Shown here one piece after another: positions 44,182 to 51,977 of a stretch of 64,000 nucleotides of DNA. Below the pieces are notes generated by a model. It was not told the DNA's origin and ran no database searches. It worked only from the letters and a program-made list of their open reading frames with translations. The stretch lies in the NCBI GenBank assembly GCA_963850345.1, contig CAWKKW010000006.1, forward strand, positions 394,161-458,160, written 5' to 3'. The stretch's first letter is position 1. Each line of letters opens with the position of its first letter. A program made the translations under genes and the position numbers. The stretch comes from CAWKKW01 sp963850345. GTDB lineage: Bacteria; Acidobacteriota; Terriglobia; Terriglobales; Acidobacteriaceae.

Positions 44182-44226
44182 TGTGTGCCAACAATTAGCA
44201 AAATGTGTGCCACTTAATCAGCAAAA
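44182..44226. repeat. Two tandem 22-bp repeats, possible transposon end
   Basis: TGTGTGCCAACAATTAGCAA followed directly by TGTGTGCCACTTAATCAGCA, i.e. two units of about 22 bp. This resembles one end of an IS21-like element with iterated binding sites. No matching opposite end was seen. Confidence 0.35.
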
Positions 44227-44399
44227 CAACAGCTCTCTCCGCGAAAAAGATGACACCCTATTGAAGCAATCCACCGTTCATGGCCCACCGCTGTACTCGC
44301 TCGCTTCGATCATGCGCGGATCCACCACGACCGGAACAGCCGATGGTGACGAACTGATCGCGTTGTCCTCTAGGAAGTGCGGGATTTAAGTGCAGTAGT

Positions 44400-44640
44400 C
44401 CTCAGGAAATCTGGGATTGAATGCAGACAATTCGCTCGACAAGCTGAAATCCGGGAATCGACTGCAGCGTGACACGAACCCAATAATGTGCACTTCCGCT
44501 GGCCTCGATACCAATTAGACAAGGCTCTAGGCCCGCAAAAAAAGTTCCCGGCTTCGCTTCGGCGCAGCTTGCGTCGGAGTATTGTCTTGTCGCCCTTGTC
44601 CGCACCTTGCACCCGGAGCACCTGCTTCGCAATAGCCAAA
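44400..44640 (-). pseudogene. IS110-family transposase, second relic
   Basis: Minus-strand frames read AIAKQVLRVQGADKGDKTIL, RRKLRRSEAG, and in another frame FFAGLEPCLIGIEASGSAHY, the N-terminal RuvC-like region of IS110 transposases (family form: GIDIAKxVFQVHG, IGMEACGSAHYWAR). At least one frameshift. The C-terminal half is missing here. Confidence 0.7.
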
Positions 44641-44761
44641 CCGATTCGCCACTCTCATCCCGATGCACCTCCTTTTGCAGAGCGTATCAACTAGCTCTTG
44701 TAGGACGGGTCCATACCATTAGGTCAGGAGGTCCTCGTGAAGAAAAGCAACGGGCCTAGAT

Positions 44762-46246
44762 CTAGTCTTCGCGCGTGACAGCGTCTACGGGGAGAAAGAA
44801 TCTAAACACTGTTCCGCTATTCGTTTGCGCGTGACGGCTTCGAACCTTCAGAGTGCCGTGGTGTCTTTCAACAATCCCGCGGGTTACCCATAGCCCTAAA
44901 CCCGTTCCGCCAATGCCCTTGGTCGTATAGAACGCGTTGAAGATCTTGGCGAGAACGGGTTTGGTCATTCCGCTCCCCGTATCCGCAACAGTGATCGATA
45001 TCCCTTTGCGACCCTCATGCCAATTTGTGGCTGCACGGCAGCGGAGCAATAAACGGCCACCTTGGGGCATGGCATCGACTGCATTGCCGATTAGGTTGCT
45101 TACAACCTGCCTGATCTCGCCCTCGAAACACCTGACTGTCACCTCCGTCGCACACTTCGCCTCGACCACGATGTGAGAGTTCACCAGCCTTCCGTGGTAC
45201 ATGGAGGCGACCTCCTCGATCAGTCTGCTGGGGTCCAGCTCAGTAGGACCTGTGGTTTGTTTGTGAAACCGTAGCGTCTGGCTGGTGATCTGCGCCACAC
45301 GCCGAAGCTCCTGCTCCGCCGTATCAAGGTAAGCACCTATTTGCTTCGGGTCGACACTCCTACGCGCCAAGTACAACAGATTCGTCACAGATTCCAATGG
45401 ATTATTGATCTCGTGGGCTATGGATGCGGCTAAGCGTCCAACAGCAGCGAGCTTTTCTGACTCGCGGAAAGCCTCCTCTGCAGACTTCCGTGCGGTCACG
45501 TCCTCTACTGTTCCGACGACCCCGAATGGTTCACCATCTTCGGAGTGCAGCATCACGGAACGGGCGCAGATGATACGAGACTCGTCTCCCGGAAGCTGGA
45601 GTCGATACTCTGTAAAATAACCTCTGTTTCCCGCAATTGCCTTGGACCACTCGCCATAGACTCGGATCGCATCCTCAGGATGGAGGCGCCTGAGCCAGCC
45701 ATGGCCCAGCAATTCTGCTTCAGACATCGAGAATATTTCCTGAGCCATCGGATTGGCATAGGTGATGCTTGCAGCCATGTCTGCCTGGTAGACGCCGGTA
45801 GGATTGAATTCGCTTAGCCGCCGAAACCGCTCCTCGCTTTGCTTCAGCAGGGCTGCCGTCCGGTGCGTCTCCGTGATATCAAGGATGAACTCTACCCCGC
45901 GATGCTCTGCAACTCCTTTTGCTGCGAACAGACCGCGGAAGCGCGTACCGTCCTTACGGTAGTATTCCTTTTCATATGGAACTGTGCTGCCAAAGATTTT
46001 CAGTTGATTGATCGCTTTCAGGGAAGCGGCCATCCACTCCGGAGGAGTTAACAGGTCCCATCGAAGCCGGCCAGCACGAAGGTCTTCCTCTGTGAACCCG
46101 CTCATGCGAAGAAAGGCTTCGTTTGCATCAACGATATCGCCACTCGGATCGAAAAAGATGATGCCGACCGTACTGATCTCAAGCATGCGCTTGAGCAGCG
46201 TATTCGTCTCGATCGTATCTCCTGCCGAAGCGTTCAGTAAGCCCAT
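44762..46246 (-). CDS. PAS-PAS sensor histidine kinase
   Basis: 494 residues, soluble. Two PAS domains at about 18-135 (IISTVGIIFFDPSG-like start, NEAFLRMSGF, EKEYYRKDGTRFRG) and 140-265 (SEERFRRLSEFNPTGVYQ, DGEPFGVVGTVEDVTARK), then a dimerisation/H-box (AASIAHEINNPLESVTNLLY, about 278-297), N-box (VVSNLIGNAVDAM) and G-boxes (VADTGSGM, GTGLGLWVT). It has no cognate regulator beside it. The ATG is preceded by cacgagg. Upstream on the same strand is a 250-bp copy of the 5' region of the GH55-like gene. Confidence 0.9.
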   Translation of the reverse strand: MGLLNASAGDTIETNTLLKRMLEISTVGIIFFDPSGDIVDANEAFLRMSGFTEEDLRAGRLRWDLLTPPEWMAASLKAINQLKIFGSTVPYEKEYYRKDGTRFRGLFAAKGVAEHRGVEFILDITETHRTAALLKQSEERFRRLSEFNPTGVYQADMAASITYANPMAQEIFSMSEAELLGHGWLRRLHPEDAIRVYGEWSKAIAGNRGYFTEYRLQLPGDESRIICARSVMLHSEDGEPFGVVGTVEDVTARKSAEEAFRESEKLAAVGRLAASIAHEINNPLESVTNLLYLARRSVDPKQIGAYLDTAEQELRRVAQITSQTLRFHKQTTGPTELDPSRLIEEVASMYHGRLVNSHIVVEAKCATEVTVRCFEGEIRQVVSNLIGNAVDAMPQGGRLLLRCRAATNWHEGRKGISITVADTGSGMTKPVLAKIFNAFYTTKGIGGTGLGLWVTRGIVERHHGTLKVRSRHAQTNSGTVFRFFLPVDAVTRED

Positions 46247-46318
46247 CCTCGTGTCACGGTACCCTGATTCCGGCTTTGATGCGCATAGGGCTCCTCGCAG
46301 CCATCCAGGAGCTCCAGA

Positions 46319-46594
46319 CTACCCGGCGAGCGTCGCGGGCTGCAAGGCGGGCTGAATTCTTGCAGGAGGTTGTGGCTCGACCAACGTTGGATTGCTGACC
46401 TGCTGGGCTGCGATGCTGTCGACGGTTGAATGGATCTGGCTTTGTGGCATATCAGGTGTAAAGAAGTACACATTGCCGCCGAACTGGGCCATGGCTCGCG
46501 TCCCGAGCATTGCTGCGAAGACGATTGCGCCGAGGACGTACAGGAGTTTTGCACGCAAACAGATGCTTGCATTGCCTCTCCTTTGCCGCTCCAT
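46319..46594 (-). pseudogene. Truncated copy of the GH55-like gene (signal peptide region)
   Basis: From an ATG at 46594 the frame repeats the first 62 or so residues of the protein encoded at 25638-27476 (LLYVLGAIVFAAMLGTRAMA, FGGNVYFFTPDMPQSQI), then ends in a short proline-rich tail. The original start codon is changed from ATG to AGG in this copy, but a new in-frame ATG lies 12 bp upstream. The product would be a signal peptide plus about 55 residues. Confidence 0.75.
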
Positions 46595-46639
46595 AGGGAT
46601 GTGGATTGGGTTGCGGCAGCAACGCTATGCCTATCACTG
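46390..46639 (-). repeat. 250-bp inverted copy of 25581-25830
   Basis: Gap-free alignment by eye, about 12 substitutions, about 20.8 kb from the other copy and in opposite orientation. The similarity stops abruptly on both sides. Confidence 0.85.
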
Positions 46640-46896
46640 GCGGGTTGCGCTGATCGAGCAAGCTATGCACTCGACTACGCCGATCTTATTGCAAATGGCG
46701 GGTTCTACCTTGGGAACTGGGACCCTGGCTGCAAAGATGGCCGCTCATCTTATGACAGATATTGGCAAAGGATGTGCGACAGATAATTCCACAAGCTACT
46801 AACTAGGTTCGTTAGAACGCTTAGCCCGTCGCCTGCAGCAAAACGGGTGACCATACACTTATCGCTGTTAGCAGTCTTCGTTGTGCTCCTCAGTGC

Positions 46897-47073
46897 CTAC
46901 CAGTTATGCAATGTCTGGAGCACCCGATCGAGCACCACTGTGCCAGGTTTAAGCAGGTCGCGGAACTCGTTCGTGGTCAGTGACTTTGGCCGGGGCACCT
47001 CCATCCGCTTGTAGCTATACGACACAGTCGCGAGATCCCCAGTATTCTTATTGACAATCCAATGCGCTGGCAT
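46897..47073 (-). CDS. 58-residue hypothetical protein
   Basis: ATG 47073 lies 5 nt after gaggaggcgtcg, a near-ideal ribosome binding site, and the frame runs to TAG at 46897. The product starts MPAHWIVNKNTGDLATVSYS and is basic and soluble, without cysteine clusters. No family recognised. The strong initiation signal and non-random composition are the evidence. Confidence 0.45.
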   Translation of the reverse strand: MPAHWIVNKNTGDLATVSYSYKRMEVPRPKSLTTNEFRDLLKPGTVVLDRVLQTLHNW

Positions 47074-47317
47074 CGACGCCTCCTCGACGAACTAGCGACC
47101 ATTGTACGCAAGTGTGTGAACGCCCAAGTAACTAGTGTTTAGCTCCGAACCAATACTTTCACCGGAGGTCCGTAGTGCCCCCATCGGCAGTAGTGTCCGC
47201 TTGAAGATTGAGGAACAACATGTGGGCGAATCCCTCCCGAGGAGCCTGGATTGTTATGCACTCCGACTCTGAGGCAAGGACCGCACAGTGCGTTGTTCTT
47301 TGGAGGACCTTCAGATC

Positions 47318-47530
47318 TTACTCATCCAAATTCCTTGCAGGGAGAAGCCGTGGTCTGAGGAAGAGCTGCAGGGCACGTTGCTCAACGGTCATGCCAGGCT
47401 GGAGTGACATGAACATCAGCCGGTCGTGTGGATTGGATGGACTATCAATCCTCTTATGTTCAGTCCCAGATTTGAAGATAGCGTACTGGGCCGAGCGTTC
47501 TATTACCGTCCACGACTTTTTTTCCATACT
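47318..47530 (-). CDS. Small hypothetical protein
   Basis: From ATG 47530 the frame gives 70 residues, MEKKSWTVIERSAQYAIFKS followed by NPHDRLMFMSLQPGMTVEQRA-type sequence and a basic end. The LQPGMTVEQRAL stretch looks like a conserved helix cap of a real protein. The ribosome binding site (aataggttcagt) is moderate. An in-frame ATG at 47575 is the alternative start. Unknown family. Confidence 0.4.
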   Translation of the reverse strand, partial: SMEKKSWTVIERSAQYAIFKSGTEHKRIDSPSNPHDRLMFMSLQPGMTVEQRALQLFLRPRLLPARNLDE

Positions 47531-47744
47531 GAACCTATTGATAACTCGGCATGATTGTACGATCAGGGTATCCACTCACGGCAATTCCCTAAAAGAAGCC
47601 CGCATCGTCTATTCGTGTTATTGCGTGACTCGAAGTGGTCTGGCTCTACAGAAAGGCCGGCTTTGTCATCGTGAAAGAGAGAGTTCTATGTCAGAGCATT
47701 GACGGCGTCTGTCCCGGTCGCGACAAGCGATCGATCACCGTCAA

Positions 47745-47933
47745 TCACCCGCGTCGCTGGCAAATCAGTTCTGAACTTCCTGGGTGCCATGCGAGAGAAT
47801 TATTGATCTGATGAGCAAGATCATTCGCCATCGCCATCGCCATCGCAGCTGTCGCAGCTGCTTGTTTTATCAGCTTTTCTTGTTGACGCTGTTGCCGAAT
47901 GCCCATTGCGGCAAATTTGGCCAGAATCTCCAT
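47745..47933 (-). pseudogene. Histidine kinase H-box relic
   Basis: Contains ANDLAHQINNSLA, the H-box of a histidine kinase (family: A-x-x-L-A-H-E/Q-I-N-N-P-L), preceded by a helix with an Ala-Met repeat coded by a threefold GCCATC/GATGGC hexanucleotide run (47827-47846). After the H-box the sequence is unrelated. Confidence 0.5.
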
Positions 47934-48036
47934 CAGGTGGAGATCTTCGTATCGAACGCTTCATCTCGACTGTGAGAAATGATGAACATGGTCCCCCGCA
48001 TCTCCTCGACTTGCCAGGGCAGCAGAATGCCATCTC

Positions 48037-48282
48037 TCAGGGTCTATTACCATCCTTCAGGTGAAGGAATTCCACACACCCAAAGCTTGGCGCCGTAAAT
48101 AGGTCGGCGCGGCAAAGATCATCGTGAGTCTCAATTCTCATTCGCGCCGCGGGCTGGCTCTCGGCACTTGCGCTGACAAGCCGGCGAAACCCGACCCGTT
48201 CGGACATTGGCCGCCACCACTTGCAGTCACGGCATCGGCCAACTAGAAGCTTATCGGATCTGAGCGAGAAGAGCTTTGCCAT
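48037..48282 (-). CDS. Small protein with CRDCKWW motif
   Basis: About 81 residues from ATG 48282 (an ATG at 48306 is also possible). The core is LLVGRCRDCKWWRP near residue 10-23, then a mid-part ending in RIETHDDLCRADLF and FGCVEF. Cys-x-x-Cys plus two later cysteines could bind a metal. Fragments of the same family occur at 7600-7640 (the first half) and 63424-63583 (the second half). Acidobacteria carry many such proteins, as far as I recall, without assigned function. Confidence 0.5.
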   Translation of the reverse strand: MAKLFSLRSDKLLVGRCRDCKWWRPMSERVGFRRLVSASAESQPAARMRIETHDDLCRADLFTAPSFGCVEFLHLKDGNRP

Positions 48283-48390
48283 TTCGCGGAACTTGCCTGG
48301 ACGCATAGTAGTGTACGCGCGGAATCTTGGGAACAGCACCACGTTTTTTCCCGTACAGCTAACTTTGATCAAAGCGGCTACGGCCGGAAA

Positions 48391-48528
48391 TTGGACGAGA
48401 TGCTCCAGATCTTCGTCGCCATGCAGCGACTAGGACGGCCCGAAGAGATCGCGGATACGGTTCTCTTCTTGTGCAGTGATGCGGCCAGCTACATCACCGG
48501 GCAGTCAAGCTCGGTCGATGGCGGCTAG
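48391..48528 (+). pseudogene. SDR C-terminal fragment
   Basis: LGRPEEIADTVLFLCSDAAS followed by YITGQSSSVDGG and a stop is the classical C-terminus of short-chain dehydrogenases. The other 200 residues are missing. It is not contiguous with the SDR piece at 13.9 kb, which stops before the active site. Confidence 0.7.
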
Positions 48529-48575
48529 ATCATGCGCTAAAACGATCGCAAATGCATCAGTTCGCGTTCAACGAT

Positions 48576-48830
48576 TCATTGTCTCTCAAGACGGATATCT
48601 AACCTTGCAATTCTGCGATCACGGCGAGGATGTGTGGCCGCTGCAGGCACTTGCCCCTCCAGCATTTCGAGACCAATACCTACAATCTTGTCCCGGCCTA
48701 AGCCGTGCCTAAGAGAAACAGTGGCAGGGGAATTAAGCTCCCCATCAGCCATAAGATGTTTGCCTGTATGTGTCCAGTCGAGACTTGCTAGTAATTGTAC
48801 GGCTTGGTCTTGGGAAGAGGGGCTGGGCAT
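48576..48830 (-). CDS. Unknown small protein B, copy 2 of the inverted duplication
   Basis: 84 residues. QLLASLDWTHTGKHLMADGE and LRHGLGRDKIVGIGLEMLEG match protein B copy 1. The C-terminal 30 residues are Arg-rich and unlike copy 1, so the end may be replaced. The start (ATG 48830) overlaps the end of protein A copy 2 by 43 bp, suggesting coupled translation of A and B. Confidence 0.45.
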   Translation of the reverse strand: MPSPSSQDQAVQLLASLDWTHTGKHLMADGELNSPATVSLRHGLGRDKIVGIGLEMLEGQVPAAATHPRRDRRIARLDIRLERQ

Positions 48831-49102
48831 GGTGCCCCTCCGGCAACAGCGGGAGGATTCGTGACAGGGTATCGCTTTCTCTTAAGCTTCGTCCTCTCTG
48901 GTCTCATGCGCCCTAGGAATTGGAACAGATTTTCGTCGTGCGGGCCGCCTACTTTTGATCCGTCCTTGATATTCCAGACAGCGGCCTTCTTTGTCTCGCC
49001 CGCCAGCGTGACATAGCCGATGGCAAACTGGCCTCGGATCGCGAAAACCTCGGCAACCGCATAGCCGCGCGCACTGTACATTCCTGGGTAATCGATACGC
49101 AT
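48788..49102 (-). CDS. Unknown small protein A, copy 2 of the inverted duplication
   Basis: 104 residues starting MRIDYPGMYSARGYAVAEVF; identical or similar to copy 1 (42906-43190) over about 77 residues. The upstream 40 bp with TATGAAT and catagaggt are shared too. The last 25 residues (AVAGGAPCPAPLPKTKP) are specific to this copy and read into protein B. Family unknown. Confidence 0.55.
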   Translation of the reverse strand: MRIDYPGMYSARGYAVAEVFAIRGQFAIGYVTLAGETKKAAVWNIKDGSKVGGPHDENLFQFLGRMRPERTKLKRKRYPVTNPPAVAGGAPCPAPLPKTKPYNY

Positions 49103-49265
49103 GAAATACCTCTATGGCTATTCATACACCGGATGGGCAAAGAAAATCTCGTGCTCTTGGGGTCGCATGCTATTCCCAATTGCGTTTGGCAACTTGGCTT
49201 CGCCCCACTTCGGGGGACTGATTTGGCCACCGGGGACGTTGAGGTTTAAGGGGAAGTTCCGTGCT

Positions 49266-49800
49266 GCTTACCTTGTTTGCTGATCCCGCCCATTCGCCGC
49301 TTCTTCCCCATGAGTGCTCGCGAGGGATTAGTCCGAGGTAGCTAGCGACCTGCTTACCACGTGGAAAGCTATGCACATCTCGCAAGGTCAGCACGGAGGC
49401 GAGTGTTGTGATTGCACCGACTCCTGGCCGACTCATCAGCAGACGCACACCGGGACATTCTTTGGCCACTTGCGTTACTGCATCGTTGAGGCTCTCGAGT
49501 TGAGCATCCAGCACAGCCGATAACTTCAGCAGATCCTTATTGCGTCCATCAGTCCACAGCTCGAGTGGTAGGAGCGCTGTCCGACCTCCGTGCTCCACAC
49601 TTTCTGCTTTTCTGCATTCTTGATTCAGCAGGAGGTGCTGTAATTCGTTCTTGACCCGAGTTCGTATCTGCACCAGTTTGTGGCGGTGTATCAGCAATCT
49701 AAACCGGTTGTCGAACCCATCCCAGGCAAACATTTTCCTGCTCTTATCCGAGTAGATCGAAAAGCCATTAGTTTCAGCATGAAAAACAAGCAAATAGGAA
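49266..49800 (-). pseudogene. IS110-family transposase, C-terminal relic
   Basis: The frame contains RLLIHRHKLVQIRTRVKNEL, LLMSRPGVGAITTLASVLTL and GKQVASYLGLIPREHS, the C-terminal (transposase_20) domain of IS110. The N-terminal RuvC-like domain is absent and a frameshift follows PREHS. It could have belonged to the same original element type as the relics at 5.3 and 44.5 kb. Confidence 0.75.
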
Positions 49801-49962
49801 ATCGGAGAGATGAGAGCTTTTTGTATATTGACTCCCATGCGTGAATTTGCCAGAATCCCAATTATCCCCTTGGATTGCCACGAAAGTCATGTTCCCCATA
49901 GGTGCTGGAGCGACCACCTTGGCACAGTGTGCTTTCGTTGCGGAAATTAGAAAGGGAGCCCG

Positions 49963-50145
49963 ATGATAGTAAATCTGATCCAGCGCGCGTATTTTCACCG
50001 TAACAACCCAGACGGCACATACGACAGTATCTGCCTCGGTTGCTTTCTCACTGTTGCCACCGCCACGAATGAAGAGCTGCTTGAAGAAAGCGAGGCGGTT
50101 CACCGCTGTCTGGTCGAGAGTGACTGGGAGTATCGCTCAGCCTAA
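49963..50145 (+). CDS. Small cysteine-containing hypothetical protein
   Basis: 60 residues, ATG 49963 after gaaagggagcccg. YFHRNNPDGTYDSICLGCFL, followed by EAVHRCLVESDWEY, gives a C-x-x-C pair and a later H-x-C that could form a zinc knuckle. I recall numerous proteins of the pattern N-x-D-G-x-Y/F-D-x-I-C-x-x-C-F in acidobacteria; function unknown. Confidence 0.55.
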   Translation: MIVNLIQRAYFHRNNPDGTYDSICLGCFLTVATATNEELLEESEAVHRCLVESDWEYRSA

Positions 50146-50268
50146 GCCTTCGAATTGACTTGGCGTCCCAAAATCTGGTCTACCCATCGTTAAGGATTTC
50201 CACACTTACAGTCAACGCCGTCGATCGCTCTCGCTTTCATGACCATTCCGATTTCGCATTCTCCGGCA

Positions 50269-50703
50269 TTACGAGCGGACCACATGTTGCTTGCGGATGA
50301 GCCAAAGAACGGCGGAAGTTGCGAGCCAAGCGGTCATAGCGAGAGCAAACGAGGCAAAGGGTTTGTGGCGTGGTAGGAAGCGCCACATCACAATCGCGAA
50401 GGTCAGCAGGCCGACGCTGCCGAGGGCGGCGCCGAGGGAGTCTAGGGCCGCTGCCTGGCGGCCGCGGGTGGCGCCGTCCATGCCTGCCTTCTGCTTTTTC
50501 TGTTTCTCGTGCTTCTCGATTAGCGTCACGCCGGCTGGGAAGATCGCCGGAAATGCAAGGAACAGGCCGCCGGAGATTGGGCCAAAGTGTTTCGCAATGA
50601 GCCCTGCGGCTGCCGTGATGAGGCCTCCCAGTGCGAACCGGAGTGCGTGTTCGTGAAGCTTGGAGCCCTTGAGTGCAGATGGTTCGAGTCCTACTTTCAT
50701 CAT
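50269..50703 (-). CDS. DUF3147-type membrane protein
   Basis: 144 residues; ATG 50703 sits 5 nt after a consensus Shine-Dalgarno sequence (taggaggtgaa). Four hydrophobic helices: HALRFALGGLITAAAGLIAK, GPISGGLFLAFPAIFPAGVT, GSVGLLTFAIVMWRFL and ALAMTAWLATSAVLWLI, with a basic cytoplasmic loop after the second. Last gene of a three-gene group after pyrophosphatase and another DUF3147 protein. Function unknown. Confidence 0.75.
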   Translation of the reverse strand: MMKVGLEPSALKGSKLHEHALRFALGGLITAAAGLIAKHFGPISGGLFLAFPAIFPAGVTLIEKHEKQKKQKAGMDGATRGRQAAALDSLGAALGSVGLLTFAIVMWRFLPRHKPFASFALAMTAWLATSAVLWLIRKQHVVRS

Positions 50704-50747
50704 TTCACCTCCTATCGCGTAGTCAAAGCCCGGATACTTAGAGGTCC

Positions 50748-51089
50748 TTACTTGAAAAATGCGTATCGAAGACCAAATGAGATGCCGGCCCAGAGTGGGA
50801 GCAGTGCGAGTGTCACCGCAGCGGTGCCAATTTTCAAGCGAGCCAGCACTTGACTCACAAGGTAGGCATATATGCAGAAAGCAGCGGCACCGAGGACCAT
50901 GGAACGCGCCTCGGTGGCGGCATAGATCTTGCCTTCGTGCGCAATAGTCAGACCGAGGGTAGCGAGGGCCACGGAGGGAGCGGCTCCGAAAAGGCCGGCG
51001 AAGCTCTTTGGGCGAAGCATGTCGCTGAGCAGTGCGAAGGCGGTGATCACTGTTCCCCCGATTAGAAACCGAAGCAGAATGTCTTTCAT
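50748..51089 (-). CDS. DUF3147-type membrane protein
   Basis: 113 residues, four membrane helices (LLRFLIGGTVITAFALLSDM, LFGAAPSVALATLGLTIA, VLGAAAFCIYAYLVSQVL, VTLALLPLWAGISFGLRYAF). ATG 51089 follows cgggaggatcgcat. Starts 22 nt after the pyrophosphatase stop and precedes the related gene by 44 nt; the two proteins share the helix arrangement and possibly form a heteromeric complex. Confidence 0.75.
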   Translation of the reverse strand: MKDILLRFLIGGTVITAFALLSDMLRPKSFAGLFGAAPSVALATLGLTIAHEGKIYAATEARSMVLGAAAFCIYAYLVSQVLARLKIGTAAVTLALLPLWAGISFGLRYAFFK

Positions 51090-51111
51090 ATGCGATCCTC
51101 CCGGTTACTCT

Positions 51112-51681
51112 CTAGTGGCTATTTGCTTGCTTTCTTTTTCTGTTCTTCTGAGATTTTTTGATGAGGCTTTCAGCTTCGTCAATGCCCTTGCAACCGAGCA
51201 ACTTGTACTCCTTGCCCTCAAGCTTGTGGTAATTCACGAAGAAGTCCTGCAGCTCGCGGAGAAATTGCTCTGGTAGGTCTTCCAGCTTTCGAAGGTTGGC
51301 ATACATGTGGTTGGCTTCGGCGATGGCCACGAGCCGGTCGTTGCGGACATTTTTCTTCCCGTCCACCTGTTCCCCTTCGATGACGCCAATGAGGCGGGCC
51401 TTCACAAGAATGCCTGGAAACGCGGGCTCATCCATGAGGAGAAGAACATCGATTGGGTCGCCGTCGTCGGCCAGCGTTTTTGGCAAAAAGCCGAAGTCGT
51501 AGGGGAAGACCATACCGGCCGGAAGGACTTTTTTCAGAGCGAAAATCTCCTGGTCGGCGTCGAACGCAAATTTATTGCGGCTCCCCTTGGGCGTCTCGAT
51601 AACGACCTGAAGGGTGCCTTCTTTACCGGCGATGGGCTCTAGCTGGGTAGGGTCACCGAGGGATTTCTGCTTCTTAGCCAA
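51112..51681 (-). CDS. ppa: Family I inorganic pyrophosphatase
   Basis: 189 residues. The start is best placed at TTG 51681 (LAKKQKSLGD), 5 nt after ggagg; longer frames upstream are unrelated sequence. Family motifs: ETPKGSRNKFAFDAD near residue 30-44 (substrate lysine), GMVFPYDFGFLPKTLADDGD containing the D-x-D-P signature followed by DPIDVLLLMDEPAFPG, and KKNVRNDRLVAI with metal ligands. It hydrolyses pyrophosphate to drive biosynthetic reactions. Co-transcribed with two DUF3147 genes. Confidence 0.92.
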   Translation of the reverse strand: MAKKQKSLGDPTQLEPIAGKEGTLQVVIETPKGSRNKFAFDADQEIFALKKVLPAGMVFPYDFGFLPKTLADDGDPIDVLLLMDEPAFPGILVKARLIGVIEGEQVDGKKNVRNDRLVAIAEANHMYANLRKLEDLPEQFLRELQDFFVNYHKLEGKEYKLLGCKGIDEAESLIKKSQKNRKRKQANSH

Positions 51682-51719
51682 CTGGTCCTCCAATGTTAAT
51701 AGCGTGTTACAAAGCATCA

Positions 51720-51909
51720 GAAGTCGATTGTCCTTAGGTAGTTGCCAAAGATTTTGGGGGCACTGGTGTCCGCTGTGGCTGTACAGGCGCACGAAAGGGA
51801 AGAGGCCATTAGACTTTCTGTATTTAGGTTTGCAGTTCGTGAAGCCGGGAAGCCGCACAAACCTCCTCCAACCCGCTGCACCGGGATCTGCGTCGTACCG
51901 CTGGGCCAA
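51720..51909 (-). pseudogene. Possible RepB-like primase fragment in front of ppa
   Basis: The ppa reading frame is open upstream without a stop and codes for QRYDADPGAAGWRRFVRLPG and KPKYRKSNGLFPFV, which recalls the RepB-type primase domain of plasmids and integrative elements (D-x-x-x-x-D-x-x-R-x-x-R-L-P-G). It has no start signal of its own. Assignment is tentative. Confidence 0.3.
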
Positions 51910-51977
51910 CGTCTGCGCGGCAAGAGTTCCGAGGAGCTTCGAAATTATTCACTTAGTCTAAAAAGCTAGGGAGCACC

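Noticed and set aside
43864..44226. CRISPR-like array from the regular 22-23-bp spaced repeats
   Set aside because: The repeats are short, degenerate, inverted at the other end and without unique spacers; they fit transposon ends instead.
47208..47702. 164-codon plus-strand frame
   Set aside because: Overlaps the more credible small minus-strand gene at 47318-47530 and has random-looking, Arg/Ser-rich composition.
13936..48528. SDR pieces at 13.9 kb and 48.4 kb as halves of one gene
   Set aside because: The first stops before the active site and the second begins only about 45 residues from the C-terminus, so a large middle part would be missing; separate origins are as likely.
50671..50700. 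GGTTCGAGTCC resembling a tRNA T-loop
   Set aside because: It is the reverse complement of the coding start of the DUF3147 gene; no acceptor stem, D-arm or anticodon arm can be built around it.
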